Shown: positions 36,319 through 45,102 of the stretch, in pieces
How the letters are laid out: every line of letters starts with the position of its first letter
How positions within the stretch are numbered: position 1 is the stretch's first letter
Assembly (NCBI RefSeq): GCF_900167445.1
Contig: NZ_FUZT01000001.1
Span: 251,007 to 315,006, forward strand
DNA from: Maledivibacter halophilus
GTDB lineage: Bacteria; Bacillota; Clostridia; Peptostreptococcales; Caminicellaceae
Length of the DNA: 64,000 nucleotides
Direction: 5' to 3'
Program-made: the position numbers and the translations under genes
The notes under the pieces: generated by a model
Seen by the model: the letters and a program-made list of their open reading frames with translations, nothing else
What the model was told of the DNA's origin: nothing
The model's database searches: none

Positions 36319-38211
36319 ATGTCTATTACATTAGAAACTGCCCAGGAACATGCAAATGATAAAGCTGTTACATGTTGTAGGTTCGAAGCAGGTACTGTTA
36401 TTGAGCCCTCTAATTTGGAAGATCCTAATATTATTCCAGACTTAGAGGCTTCAGGTTTATTGGAAATTTCAGAGGAATGTTTAACGATTGGTGAAGTGTT
36501 AGGAGCTAAATTAAAGGAAACAGTTGATGCATTGACTCCACTGACATCTAATTTATTGGATGGAGTAAAAGTGATAGAAAAATCACAGAATATTGAGGAT
36601 TCCAATCAAGAAGATGAAATAGAAAAAGAAAATATAAAACCAGCAGCTTCTACATTGCCAGTTGAAAATTATACTTCAAGCAGTGTTAAAATTCACATTG
36701 GAGAGGGAAAGGATATTAATTTAGAAATTCCCTTGACTATTGCTGGAGGTTTGTCAGAAAGTCAAATAAATAGAAAACAAGTGAATGAATCTCCAGATGA
36801 TACAAATAAAAATCCTATTTCAGAAGAAAGAGAAGAGAAATATAAAGAAAAAGTAGTAAGAAGTTTAAAGAGAAAACATTTCAAGATAGATACTGTTGAA
36901 TTAGGAGAAGAAACAAAAATAGAAGGAACAAAGCTGTTTATCAGAAAGGATATTTTAAAGGATGCAATTAGTTCTCAGGATTTAGTAGTAGATATGAAGC
37001 TGGATATTATTACACCAGAAAGATATAAGGAATACAGTGAAACTATTATGGATATACAACCAATTGCTGTTAAAGAAGAAGGAGAGCTTGGTGAGGGAAT
37101 TACTAGAGTTATAGATGGGGCTATTGTTATGGTCACTGGCATAGATGAAAACGGTGTTCAAATTGGAGAATTTGGGTCTTCAGAGGGAATTTTAGATAGA
37201 AATATAATGTGGGGAAGACCGGGATCACCAGAGAAAGGTGAAATATTTATAAAAACAGAAGTTAAGATAAAGGCTGGCACAAATATGGAAAGACCAGGAC
37301 CTATGGCAGCCCATGAAGCTACTGATATTATTACACAGGAAATAAGGGAAGCCCTTAAAAAAGTAGATGATAGTTTAGTTATAAAGGAAGAAGAATTTAA
37401 TCAAATACGAAGGCCAGGTAAAAAGAAGGTAGTATTAGTCAAGGAGATTATGGGGCAAGGAGCAATGCATGATAATTTTATATTGCCAGTTGAGCCTGCA
37501 GGAACCCTAGGAGCAAAACCAAATGTTGATTTAGGTAATGTACCAGTGGTTGTATCCCCACTTCAAGTATTAGATGGATGTATACATGCATTAACTTGTA
37601 TAGGGCCAGCTTCTAAAGAAACTACTAGGCACTATTGGAGGGAGCCCTTAGTAAAGGAATTAATGAATGATGATGAAATAGATCTAGCTGGTGTAATTTT
37701 TATTGGTTCTCCACAAGTAAACTCTGAAAAATTCTATGTATCAAAAATTTTAGGAATGACGGTAGAAGCAATGGATGTTGATGGAGCTATAGTAACTACA
37801 GAAGGTTTTGGAAACAACCATGTTGATTTTGCAAGTCATATTGAACAAATAGGTATGAGGGGTATACCGGTGGTAGGCGTTACTTTCTCAGCAGTTCAAG
37901 GACAATTGGTTGTGGGAAATCCCTATATGAATACATTAGTTGATTGTAATAAATCTGATCAGGGGATTGAAAATGAAATTCTTGAAAACAATTGTCTAGC
38001 TCCAGAGGATGCGATTAGGGCTTTATATATGCTAAAGGCAAGAATGGCAGGAGAAGAAATAAAGGAAGCTGAAAGAAAATGGAATCCAAATGTTAAATTA
38101 AACAATATTGAAGTTATAGAAAAAGCAATAGGAAGAAAAATAGAGCTTGAATCAAATGAACAATCATTGGAAAAAAGTAAAAAGAGAAGAGAAATTTATG
38201 AAGCAGAATAA
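36319..38211 (+). CDS. prdA: PrdA, pyruvoyl-forming proline reductase proprotein
   Basis: This 630-residue proprotein is cleaved autocatalytically into beta (N-terminal) and alpha (C-terminal) chains of D-proline reductase. The expected cleavage point is Thr426-Cys427 in 'HALTCIGPASKETTRHYW', where the cysteine becomes the N-terminal pyruvoyl group. With PrdB the enzyme reductively opens D-proline to 5-aminovalerate. Residues about 95-175 form a charged linker before the conserved 'GEFGSSEG' and 'GQGAMHDNFILP' blocks. It is the second gene behind the sigma-54 promoter, 16 bases after prdC. Confidence 0.94.
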   Translation: MSITLETAQEHANDKAVTCCRFEAGTVIEPSNLEDPNIIPDLEASGLLEISEECLTIGEVLGAKLKETVDALTPLTSNLLDGVKVIEKSQNIEDSNQEDEIEKENIKPAASTLPVENYTSSSVKIHIGEGKDINLEIPLTIAGGLSESQINRKQVNESPDDTNKNPISEEREEKYKEKVVRSLKRKHFKIDTVELGEETKIEGTKLFIRKDILKDAISSQDLVVDMKLDIITPERYKEYSETIMDIQPIAVKEEGELGEGITRVIDGAIVMVTGIDENGVQIGEFGSSEGILDRNIMWGRPGSPEKGEIFIKTEVKIKAGTNMERPGPMAAHEATDIITQEIREALKKVDDSLVIKEEEFNQIRRPGKKKVVLVKEIMGQGAMHDNFILPVEPAGTLGAKPNVDLGNVPVVVSPLQVLDGCIHALTCIGPASKETTRHYWREPLVKELMNDDEIDLAGVIFIGSPQVNSEKFYVSKILGMTVEAMDVDGAIVTTEGFGNNHVDFASHIEQIGMRGIPVVGVTFSAVQGQLVVGNPYMNTLVDCNKSDQGIENEILENNCLAPEDAIRALYMLKARMAGEEIKEAERKWNPNVKLNNIEVIEKAIGRKIELESNEQSLEKSKKRREIYEAE

Positions 38212-38229
38212 AGTAAAAGGGTGATAATA

Positions 38230-38499
38230 ATGGATAGGTTAAAATACATATCATCTGAAAGATTTTTTGAAGGAATTGTTGTAGGCGTAGATGATTGTTC
38301 TGTAACCATAGACCTTAAGGGAAGAATGGGTAGGCTTAAGGTCCCTAGAAGATTAGTTATAACAGAGTATGAAATGCTGATAGGTCAGGAAGTTGGATTT
38401 ATGATGACTTATCCGGAAATATTAGGGCCCGATGTAAATGAAGAATATGCAAAGCTTGCTATAAGGGAGCAAGAGATAAAAAATAGAAATAGTAAATAA
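38230..38499 (+). CDS. Small prd-operon protein (89 residues), CBO2463/CBO2479-like
   Basis: This small soluble protein has a beta-rich, Sm-like look ('GIVVGVDDCSVTIDLKGRMGRLKVPRRLV') and resembles the short proteins often encoded between prdA and prdB in clostridial prd operons. Its function is not known. Start chosen at ATG 38230, after AAAGGGTG. It lies 18 bases after prdA and 14 bases before prdB, so it is firmly part of the operon. Confidence 0.7.
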   Translation: MDRLKYISSERFFEGIVVGVDDCSVTIDLKGRMGRLKVPRRLVITEYEMLIGQEVGFMMTYPEILGPDVNEEYAKLAIREQEIKNRNSK

Positions 38500-38513
38500 G
38501 GAGGCGGGAAATC

Positions 38514-39239
38514 ATGAGTTTAACTGTAATAAAAGGATTACAATCAGAAATATTTGTTCCTAATACGCCACCGGTAGTATGGACTCCCGTAACAAAACCA
38601 TTAAATGAAATGGTTGTGGCATTAGTTACTGCAGCTGGTGTACATTTAAAATCCGATAAAAGATTTAACTTAGCTGGTGATACAAGTTTTAGAATTATCC
38701 CAGGAGATACAAAAAGTGATGAGTTGATGGTGTCCCATGGAGGATATGACAATGCAGATGTAAATAAGGATATTAATTGTATGTTTCCAATTGACAGGAT
38801 GAGAGAATTGGCAGAAGAAAAAGTTATCAAGGCCCTAGCTCCTGTAAACTTTGGATTTATGGGTGGCGGTGGAGATGTTAAAGTCTTTACTGAAGAAACT
38901 GGACCTGAGATAGCTAAAAAATTGGTTGAGGAAGGTGTAGATGCAGCATTGCTTACAGCCGGCTGAGGTACATGCCACCGCTCTGCCGTGATTGTGCAGA
39001 GAGCAATCGAGGAAGCTGGAATACCTACTATCATTATAGCAGCTTTACCTCCTGTAGTAAGACAAAATGGAGCTCCAAGGGTATCAGCACCATTGGTTCC
39101 AATGGGTGCAAATGCTGGAGAGCCCAATAATCCAGAGATGCAAAGACTAATTACAAAGGAAAGCTTAGAAGCGCTGGTTTCAATTGAAACACCAGGAAGA
39201 ATCAACAGCCTTCCCTATGAATATACAGCAGAAGTATAG
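38514..39239 (+). CDS. prdB: PrdB, selenocysteine subunit of D-proline reductase
   Basis: This 241-residue subunit contains an in-frame TGA at 38964-38966 giving Sec 151 in the family motif 'TAGUGTCHRSAVIVQRA'. The frame continues for 90 codons after the TGA, with clear homology on both sides. The selenol attacks proline held on the PrdA pyruvoyl group. A bacterial SECIS hairpin should lie just 3' of the UGA, within the coding sequence. AAGGAGGCGGG precedes the start. A standard caller would split it into two frames. Confidence 0.96.
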
Positions 39240-39243
39240 AAAT

Positions 39244-39267
39244 TACCCGCCTTTTAAAAGGCGGGTA
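39244..39267 (+). repeat. Perfect 24-bp palindrome between prdB and prdD
   Basis: TACCCGCC and GGCGGGTA surround TTTTAAAA. It directly follows the prdB stop. No T run follows, so it more likely stabilises the upstream mRNA or gives partial termination, raising prdA/prdB over prdD/prdE. Confidence 0.6.
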
Positions 39268-39300
39268 GAAAATAAATATATTCTATGGGAGGGTTAATAA

Positions 39301-40059
39301 ATGGAAGATATTATTTTGAGAAGACTTGTCATAAAATCCTTTCACATAAAAGAAGTTGTGTTCGGTAGAAGAAATGCTATTAAGGATAATGTACTTATTA
39401 TCAATGAAAAAGAAATTTCAGAAATAAGAAAAGAGCAATCTTTAATAGAAGATATTAAAATAGATATTTTAAGGCCAGGTAAATATCATAAATATACTAA
39501 TACAATTATGGATGTTATTCCTATTTCAACAAAGGTTTTAGGAGAAATTGGAGAAGGTATCACCCATACTCTTACAGGGGTTTACATAATTTTAACAGGT
39601 AAGGATGAAGATGGTAAACAAATGGGAGAATTTGGTTCTTCTGAAGGCTTCCTTGATGAGCAAATGATGTTTAATAGGGCAGGGACCCCTTCAGATAAGG
39701 ATTATATTATTCATTTTGATCTTAGATTAAAGGGAGGATTACCCTTTAGCAGAGAGCTTATATTTGCAGCCCATAGGGCCTGTGATAGATTTATTCAAGG
39801 TATAAGGAATGAGATGAAAAAATTAGATGGAAGAAAGTCCAGTGAATCCCATGAATATTATGACAAAATTAATTATAATAAGAAAAATGTTTTGATTATT
39901 AAACAAATCGCAGGGCAAGGAGCAAATTATGATAATCAAATACTTCCAAAGGAACCTAGTGGTATTGATGGGGGGAGATCAATTATAGATATGGGAAATC
40001 TACCAATTATTTTATCTCCAAATGAATATAGGGATGGAGCAATAAGGGCTATGACATAA
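39301..40059 (+). CDS. prdD: PrdD, PrdA beta-chain-like protein
   Basis: This 252-residue protein resembles the region of PrdA before its cleavage site: shared blocks include 'DILRPGKYHKYTNTIMDVIPI', 'GEFGSSEGFLD', 'FAAHRACD' and 'GQGANYDNQILPKEPSG'. It ends '..DGAIRAMT', which aligns with 'DGCIHALT', the last residues of the PrdA beta chain. It lacks the N-terminal third of PrdA. The prdE gene, starting 17 bases later, takes up where this one stops. Its role in the reductase is not established. Confidence 0.88.
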   Translation: MEDIILRRLVIKSFHIKEVVFGRRNAIKDNVLIINEKEISEIRKEQSLIEDIKIDILRPGKYHKYTNTIMDVIPISTKVLGEIGEGITHTLTGVYIILTGKDEDGKQMGEFGSSEGFLDEQMMFNRAGTPSDKDYIIHFDLRLKGGLPFSRELIFAAHRACDRFIQGIRNEMKKLDGRKSSESHEYYDKINYNKKNVLIIKQIAGQGANYDNQILPKEPSGIDGGRSIIDMGNLPIILSPNEYRDGAIRAMT

Positions 40060-40076
40060 GAAAGAGGTGGTTTTTA

Positions 40077-40547
40077 ATGGGAATCGGGCCTTCTACTAAG
40101 GAAACGACTCTACACCATTTTAGGGATCCCCTTTTAGATGTGATTTCTAAGGATAGGGATTTGAATTTATTAGGAATAGTCGTTGTAGGAACACCTCAAA
40201 TCAATAGAGAGAAATATTATGTAGGAAAAAGAGCGGCGGTATTAGCTGAGGCTTTAAGAGCCGACGGAGTGATTATTTCTGCTGACGGATGGGGAAATTC
40301 TAATGTTGACTATGCCAATACAATAGAAGAAATCGGAAAAAGAAAAATTCCCATTGTAGGCTTGAGCTTTATTGGAACCCAAGCTAAATTTGTAGTAGAA
40401 AATAAATATATGGATACTATTGTTGATTTTAATAAATCCAAGGATGGTATTGAAACTGAAGTGGTGGGTGAAAATAATGTAAATTACATAGATGGCAAAA
40501 AAGCTTTAGCCCTATTAAAGTTAAAAATGAAGAAAAATTATAAATAA
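40077..40547 (+). CDS. prdE: PrdE, PrdA alpha-chain-like protein
   Basis: This 156-residue protein resembles the PrdA alpha chain ('GPSTKETTLHHFRDPLLD', 'VVVGTPQINREKYYVGK', 'ADGWGNSNVDYANTIEEIG'). Its start 'MGIGPSTK' aligns with the 'CIGPASK' that begins the mature pyruvoyl alpha chain, but the cysteine is replaced by glycine, so no pyruvoyl group can form. It is probably a structural or accessory paralogue. AAAGAGGTGG precedes the ATG. Confidence 0.88.
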   Translation: MGIGPSTKETTLHHFRDPLLDVISKDRDLNLLGIVVVGTPQINREKYYVGKRAAVLAEALRADGVIISADGWGNSNVDYANTIEEIGKRKIPIVGLSFIGTQAKFVVENKYMDTIVDFNKSKDGIETEVVGENNVNYIDGKKALALLKLKMKKNYK

Positions 40548-40606
40548 ATATGTGAAAATATAAACAATTTCAAGTTTATCCTAAAAACAAAAAAGGAGTG
40601 GAAAAA

Positions 40607-41500
40607 ATGTTAAAGATTATTTTGTCCTTATTGGGGTTGTTGGGTTTATGGTTTGCAATTGTATTTGTTAAGGATTTTATTAAAAATAAAGATAAATTGG
40701 AAAACAACTCATGGCTGGCCGTATCAATTATTGGATTTGTTACAAATTTTTTCGATGCCTTGGGAATTGGTTCCTTTGCTACCGGTGCCGCATTATTAAA
40801 AACCTTTAAACAATCAAAGGATAGGGTAATTCCTGGAACATTAAATGTTGGATACTGTATTCCTGTAATATTAGAAGGGTTTATATTCATGACGGTTATA
40901 GAGGTTGAGACTATTACCTTAATTAGTATGTTGGTCTCTGCAACAGTTGGAGCTTATTTAGGTGCAGGAATTGTTTCTAAGCTTTCAGAAAAGAAGATAC
41001 AGGGAATTATGGGAATTGCACTATTTGTTACTGCTTTTTTAATGTTTGCAGGTAAAGTTGGCTGGATGCCTAGTGGAGGTGAAGCAATAGGATTACATGG
41101 ATGGAAATTGATTGTTGCAGTAATTGCAAACTTTATATTAGGGGCTTTAATGACCGCTGGAATAGGTTTATATGCACCTTGTATGGCACTGGTGTTTTTC
41201 CTAGGAATGTCACCTAAGGTTGCATTTCCTCTTATGTTTGGATCTTGTGCATTTTTAATGCCAGTGGCTTCTGTTAAATTTGTAAAAGAAGGAGCTTATA
41301 ATAGGAAAGCTTCAATGGCATTTTCTACTATTGGTGCCATAGGAGTTTTTATAGCTGTATATTTAGTTAAAACCTTACCTATAGATATATTGACTTGGAT
41401 TGTTATAGGAGTTGTATTATATACATCTGTTTCTATGTTAAGATCTGCTTTAAAAAATAGAGAGGGATCCAAAAATATTGCTGCCCAAATCAATGAGTAA
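40607..41500 (+). CDS. TauE/SafE-family membrane protein in the prd operon
   Basis: This 297-residue protein has about 8 membrane segments and the internal repeat typical of TauE/SafE permeases ('GIGSFATGAALLKTFKQ' and 'GIGLYAPCMALVFFLGM'). The family includes putative exporters of sulfonates and other anions. It lies 59 bases after prdE, on the same strand and before a terminator, so it may export a proline-fermentation product or import proline; this is inference. AAAAGGAG precedes ATG 40607. No proline racemase (prdF) is present in the window. Confidence 0.75.
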   Translation: MLKIILSLLGLLGLWFAIVFVKDFIKNKDKLENNSWLAVSIIGFVTNFFDALGIGSFATGAALLKTFKQSKDRVIPGTLNVGYCIPVILEGFIFMTVIEVETITLISMLVSATVGAYLGAGIVSKLSEKKIQGIMGIALFVTAFLMFAGKVGWMPSGGEAIGLHGWKLIVAVIANFILGALMTAGIGLYAPCMALVFFLGMSPKVAFPLMFGSCAFLMPVASVKFVKEGAYNRKASMAFSTIGAIGVFIAVYLVKTLPIDILTWIVIGVVLYTSVSMLRSALKNREGSKNIAAQINE

Positions 41501-41562
41501 TTTCATAGAAATTGTTCCACTAAAAGAAAGTATGGAGAGTTTTATAATACTTTAGAGTTGAT

Positions 41563-41677
41563 TATCTATATAGGGATTTAAGTAAAGACTTTAGTTTATA
41601 CATGTCCAAAACTCCAAAACGAGTTGAGTATTTGTACATGTATAAACTAAGTTTTACTATGTAAACCCTATATAGAT
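41563..41677. repeat. Palindromic element, type C, copy 1
   Basis: The ends ATCTATATAGGG and CCCTATATAGAT are exact inverted repeats. Imperfect symmetry continues inward (AGTTTATACATGT against ACATGTATAAACT). The copy at 43971 is related but diverged. Confidence 0.65.
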
Positions 41678-41726
41678 ATGTACTTAAGAAATTTAACTTG
41701 TACTCTAGTAGATGCTAAGAAACCTT

Positions 41727-41757
41727 GGACGCCTTATAGAAGCGTCCATATTTTTTT
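41727..41757 (+). terminator. Terminator after the prd operon
   Basis: GGACGC and GCGTCC enclose 9 bases and are followed by ATATTTTTTT. It lies about 230 bases after the TauE/SafE gene, beyond the type C element. Confidence 0.65.
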
Positions 41758-41835
41758 GAAATCTTAAAGATTTTGATTAATTCTTGTTGGATTGAACATT
41801 ATTTTTATTAATTTTTAGAGCATATACCTATATAA

Positions 41836-41957
41836 TTGAGGAAATTGCATAATTCTAACTTGGCAGAATTGCATAATATATATGGTATGTCTTTGGAGAT
41901 TTCTAAACTATATGTAGTAGGTAGTTTTTACAAAAGGTAATTATGCAATTCGCTCAA
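41836..41957. repeat. MITE-like element, type A, copy 2
   Basis: It begins TTGAGGAAATTGCATAATT and ends AATTATGCAATTCGCTCAA, an 18-of-19 inverted repeat. The interior closely matches the copy at 18196. It lies between the convergent prd operon and NSS transporter gene. Confidence 0.8.
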
Positions 41958-41977
41958 TTAGTTTTGAATGCTTAGAA

Positions 41978-43333
41978 TTATCCTAAAATCTTACTTAATA
42001 TGCCAGTAGAGTTTAATAGAACTATTAATATGGCAGCAGGAGCTAAAAATTTAATAATAAAGCTGTAAAGGCCTTTTCTCTTGAATGTATACAAGCCATT
42101 ACTAGTAATTTCAGAAATGGCGTTTTTAGCACCCCAAACCCATCCTACAAATATACATACCAGTATTCCACCTAAAGCAAGGAAAACATTAGAGGTTAAA
42201 AAATCAAACAAATCAAAGAAAGTTTTTCCAAATATGGTTACATTACTCCATAATCCAAAGGATAACACGCTAGGAATAGCCAATAAAAATATTGCAGTGG
42301 CCACTAATATAGTAGATTTTTTTCTATTCATATTAAATTCTTCTATGACAAAGGCAACAATTACCTCCATTAATGACATAGTAGAAGTTATAGCCGCAAT
42401 GCCTATAAGGGTAAAGAATAGTGCAGCAAAAAATGAACCAAGGGGCATTTCACTAAATACAGCCGGTAGGGTAATAAATATTAAACCTGCGCCTTGATCG
42501 GGCTGAAGGTTATAGGCAAAAACTGCCGGAAAAATTACTAAACCTGCCATAAGCGCTATTAAAGTATCGGCTATGGTTACCTGTACAGCTAAAGTCATTA
42601 TATTTTCCTTTTTATCAATATAGCTTCCATAGGTTAGTATTATTCCCATCCCTAAACTTAAAGTAAAAAATGAGTGACCAAGGGCTTCAAGAACACCTTT
42701 AGCTGTAAGGTTTGAAAAATCAGGTTTAAATAAAAATTCTACACCCTTTGAGGCACCCTCTAATGTCAGTGACCTAATCATTAACAAAATTAGAAGACCT
42801 AATAAAATTGGCATCAATATTTTACTATATTTTTCTACTCCGTTTTTAATTCCTGATATAACAATTATAGCTGTTAAAACAACTATTACCAATGTGCAAA
42901 ATAAGGGTTCATAGGTACTTCCAATTACCCCTTCAAAATAGGATGCTAAATTTCCAGGTTCTACAGAAGTTAGTTTTCCAGTCACAGCTCTACCTATGTA
43001 TGATAAAAGCCAACCAGCAATCATTGCATAGTAGGATAATATTATAAAGGCTGTCAATGTTGCTAAATAACCTGATAAAAACCAAGGCTTTTTAGGTTCT
43101 ATTTTTTTGTAGGCTCCAACTGCGTTGGCCTGTGTTTTTCTACCTAATACAAATTCAGATATCATAACAGGTAAACCAATTAAAGCAATACAAATTAAAT
43201 AAACTAAAATAAATGCTGCTCCTCCATTTTCTCCAGTTATATAGGGGAATTTCCAAATATTACCCAAACCTATAGCGGAGCCTGCTGCTGCTGCCAATAT
43301 ACCTAATTTTGATCCAAAAGTATCTCTTTGCAT
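41978..43333 (-). CDS. NSS-family sodium-dependent amino acid transporter
   Basis: This 451-residue protein of the neurotransmitter:sodium symporter family opens with the conserved 'GSAIGLGNIWKFPYITGENGG' region that forms the substrate and sodium sites. About 11-12 membrane segments follow. Bacterial members (LeuT, TnaT, MhsT) take up amino acids with Na+. A T-box leader lies upstream on the same strand, so expression should rise when a particular tRNA is uncharged; a candidate AUC specifier suggests isoleucine. AAAGGATG precedes the ATG. Confidence 0.88.
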   Translation of the reverse strand: MQRDTFGSKLGILAAAAGSAIGLGNIWKFPYITGENGGAAFILVYLICIALIGLPVMISEFVLGRKTQANAVGAYKKIEPKKPWFLSGYLATLTAFIILSYYAMIAGWLLSYIGRAVTGKLTSVEPGNLASYFEGVIGSTYEPLFCTLVIVVLTAIIVISGIKNGVEKYSKILMPILLGLLILLMIRSLTLEGASKGVEFLFKPDFSNLTAKGVLEALGHSFFTLSLGMGIILTYGSYIDKKENIMTLAVQVTIADTLIALMAGLVIFPAVFAYNLQPDQGAGLIFITLPAVFSEMPLGSFFAALFFTLIGIAAITSTMSLMEVIVAFVIEEFNMNRKKSTILVATAIFLLAIPSVLSFGLWSNVTIFGKTFFDLFDFLTSNVFLALGGILVCIFVGWVWGAKNAISEITSNGLYTFKRKGLYSFIIKFLAPAAILIVLLNSTGILSKILG

Positions 43334-43405
43334 ATTTTGTCATCCTTTCAAGTCATATTTACATAAAAAATTTATAGTTTTATTAGAATGCGCATTCTTT
43401 AAAAC

Positions 43406-43740
43406 AAAAAAATCTTTCATCTCTATAAATACTAAATTGGTATTTATAGGGACGAAAGATTATAATCTTCGTGGTACCACCCTATTTTGCAATAAATAAA
43501 ATTGCATCTTCATTCAAGTCGAAATAAAGTTAAAAAAATAACTCTATTTGAACCATAGCCATATATTGGTGGCAACCAGCCTTATTTACTAGGAAATCCT
43601 TTCAATGAGGCAGCTCAGGAGTGATCATTATATACCAGCCTAAACACTAACTCCCACCAAATGTTAGCTCTCTGAAGTTAAAGCATTAGTATTTTTCTCT
43701 CCATCTTTGCTTTTAGAGATATGAATTTTCTAAATCAAAT
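43406..43740 (-). promoter_or_regulatory. T-box riboswitch upstream of the NSS transporter
   Basis: On the minus strand the leader contains the T-box antiterminator sequence AATAGGGTGGTACCACGAAG (43486-43467) and a competing terminator with a ~22-bp stem (43461-43439 / 43432-43411) followed by a T run. Stem I is visible ('GATGGAGAG', 'CAGAGAGC', 'GGTGGGAG', 'CACTCCTGAGCTGCC'). By hand folding, GGAG pairs with CTCC, and the specifier bulge reads ATAATGATCA, with ATC-A in the usual position. That would be an isoleucine codon, but this is uncertain. Confidence 0.9.
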
Positions 43741-43743
43741 ATT

Positions 43744-43771
43744 ATTATACAATATTATTACAATATGTCAA
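43744..43771 (-). promoter_or_regulatory. Sigma-A promoter of the T-box leader
   Basis: On the minus strand TTGACA (43771-43766) and TATAAT (43749-43744) are 16 bases apart, just before the T-box leader. Confidence 0.7.
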
Positions 43772-43970
43772 TAAAGAATTCTTAATTTTTTAAAAATATC
43801 TACTAAAACTGTTAATAAAATATCTATTATTGAAATTTTCTGAAAAACCTTGTAATATAAATATTGAATAACTATCTAATATTTGGGTATATATTAGTCA
43901 AGTTTTAGTAAAGTTGATTTTTAATTATTTTATATAAAAATATAACTTTGTAAGGATTACAGTATTTAGC

Positions 43971-44082
43971 TTATAGATATTCCAGTAAAATAGTTAATTT
44001 ATACATCTCAAAAATCCTTAGAAACACTGGATATTTTGATACGTATAAATTAAGTTTTACTATGGGAAATCTATATATATAA
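43971..44082. repeat. Palindromic element, type C, copy 2
   Basis: It shares the order TTATAGATAT...AGTAAAA...AATTTATACAT and its mirrored half (ACGTATAAATTAAGTTTTACTATG...ATCTATATAT) with the copy at 41563. The loop region differs. Confidence 0.6.
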
Positions 44083-44112
44083 ATTAAATATAAAACTTAA
44101 CATATTCCAAAT

Positions 44113-44297
44113 GAGAATAGTGTGAGATATCTTCTAAAAAGATAGCCGAAGAAGCAATATAGGAAAAACCATATTTCTATAGAAACTTTCAGGCAAAAGG
44201 AGCGCTATTTGATGGACCTCTGGAAAGTTCGCTAATGCGATACCGAAGGTGAAAGCAATTATTAAATTGCAAAGCTCTCAGGTCAAGAGACAGAGAA
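44113..44297 (+). promoter_or_regulatory. Tandem glycine riboswitch
   Basis: Two glycine aptamers lie back to back. The first has GCCGAAGAAGCAA and CTTTCAGGCAAAAGG, ending GGACCTCTGGAAAG; the second has TACCGAAGGTGAAAGC and GCTCTCAGGTCAAGAGACAGAG. A strong terminator follows at 44293. In known cases glycine binding prevents termination and turns on gcv genes. The gcvT start is about 800 bases further on. Confidence 0.93.
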
Positions 44298-44340
44298 TAA
44301 AATGGTATAGAAATTTTTTCTTGCATTTTATTCTTTTTTT
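44293..44340 (+). terminator. Riboswitch expression-platform terminator
   Basis: AGAATAAAATG and CATTTTATTCT pair perfectly and are followed by TTTTTT. The 5' arm overlaps the end of the second aptamer, as needed for a switch. Confidence 0.85.
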
Positions 44341-44350
44341 ATATTTATAT

Positions 44351-44472
44351 CTGAGAAATTTGCATAATTAAAATTATTAATTTTAAAATACAATATGTAG
44401 ATAGCTTACCTGACTCTTTTTACTACATTTTGTATTTTGAAATTCTTTACATGTATTACGAAATTTTCTCAA
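44351..44472. repeat. MITE-like element, type B, copy 2
   Basis: It is closely similar along its length to the copy at 21770 and has the same shared terminal repeats (CTGAGAAATTTGCATAATT and ATTACGAAATTTTCTCAA). It lies directly after the riboswitch terminator. Confidence 0.75.
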
Positions 44473-45102
44473 GCAATATACAAAAAGTTAAATTGGATAA
44501 TTTGGATCAATTTACACAAAATATATTATAGACCATCATAAGGAATAAATGATGATAAATTATTAACATGAGTTTCATATTATATTTTCTGTATCAATGG
44601 CTTTAAAATACTGCTTGTTCAAAAGATTAGTATTTATACTTATTACTTTTTTACATATAAAAATATTTAGAGGAGATGAAATTATGACATTAATTTAACA
44701 ATTATAATAATGCAAACTAAGATTAGCTGTGATACTTTATGGTATAATGGAATTAGCTACTATAAATCCCATATATTGCTAAAGTGATAGAGTCATAGGG
44801 TGAAATATAAGGGTTAGTTTTTATATAGTGAAATATATTTGCATCCCTTATATTGTGTGGCTGGAGAATATTGAGTGAATTAGATATATTTATAAATATT
44901 CTTACATATTACTATAGTTGGATTTTATTATTCTAAAATACTATATACTTTATTTAAGCGTCAGTAGTTGTGTATGAAAGCTTTAAGTTATACTAATGTA
45001 TTAGAAATATAATTTTCTTTAATCACTCAACAATCTCACTGCTTTAGCTGTGGGAGATAAGTTTGAAGAAACTAAAAAAGAATAGGAGGGAAGATTTTTA
45101 TT
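44473..45102. other. Gene-poor interval between glycine riboswitch and gcvT; possible gene remnant
   Basis: No intact gene is present. AGAGGAG before ATG 44684 looks like a real translation start, but a TAA follows after four codons. The same frame, with about 11 stops, runs to TAG 45083 and ends with a coding-like stretch ('LNNLTALAVGDKFEETKKE'). It may be the remnant of a gene once controlled by the riboswitch, or chance. The rest is AT-rich without clear signals. Confidence 0.25.

Noticed and set aside
38459-39205. A 248-codon minus-strand frame opposite prdB.
   Set aside because: It is a shadow of prdB produced by its codon use; it shows no domain or start signal.
38988-39239. A separate 83-codon gene after prdB.
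   Set aside because: It is the C-terminal part of PrdB after the selenocysteine UGA.
42081-42497. A 138-codon plus-strand frame opposite the NSS transporter.
   Set aside because: It lies entirely antisense to a well-supported membrane protein gene and has no ribosome binding site or recognisable motif.
44684-45085. A single-frame, stop-ridden 133-codon gene before gcvT.
   Set aside because: The start signal and the last 20 codons look real, but about 11 stops is what random AT-rich sequence gives, so it is kept only as a possible remnant within the interval entry.
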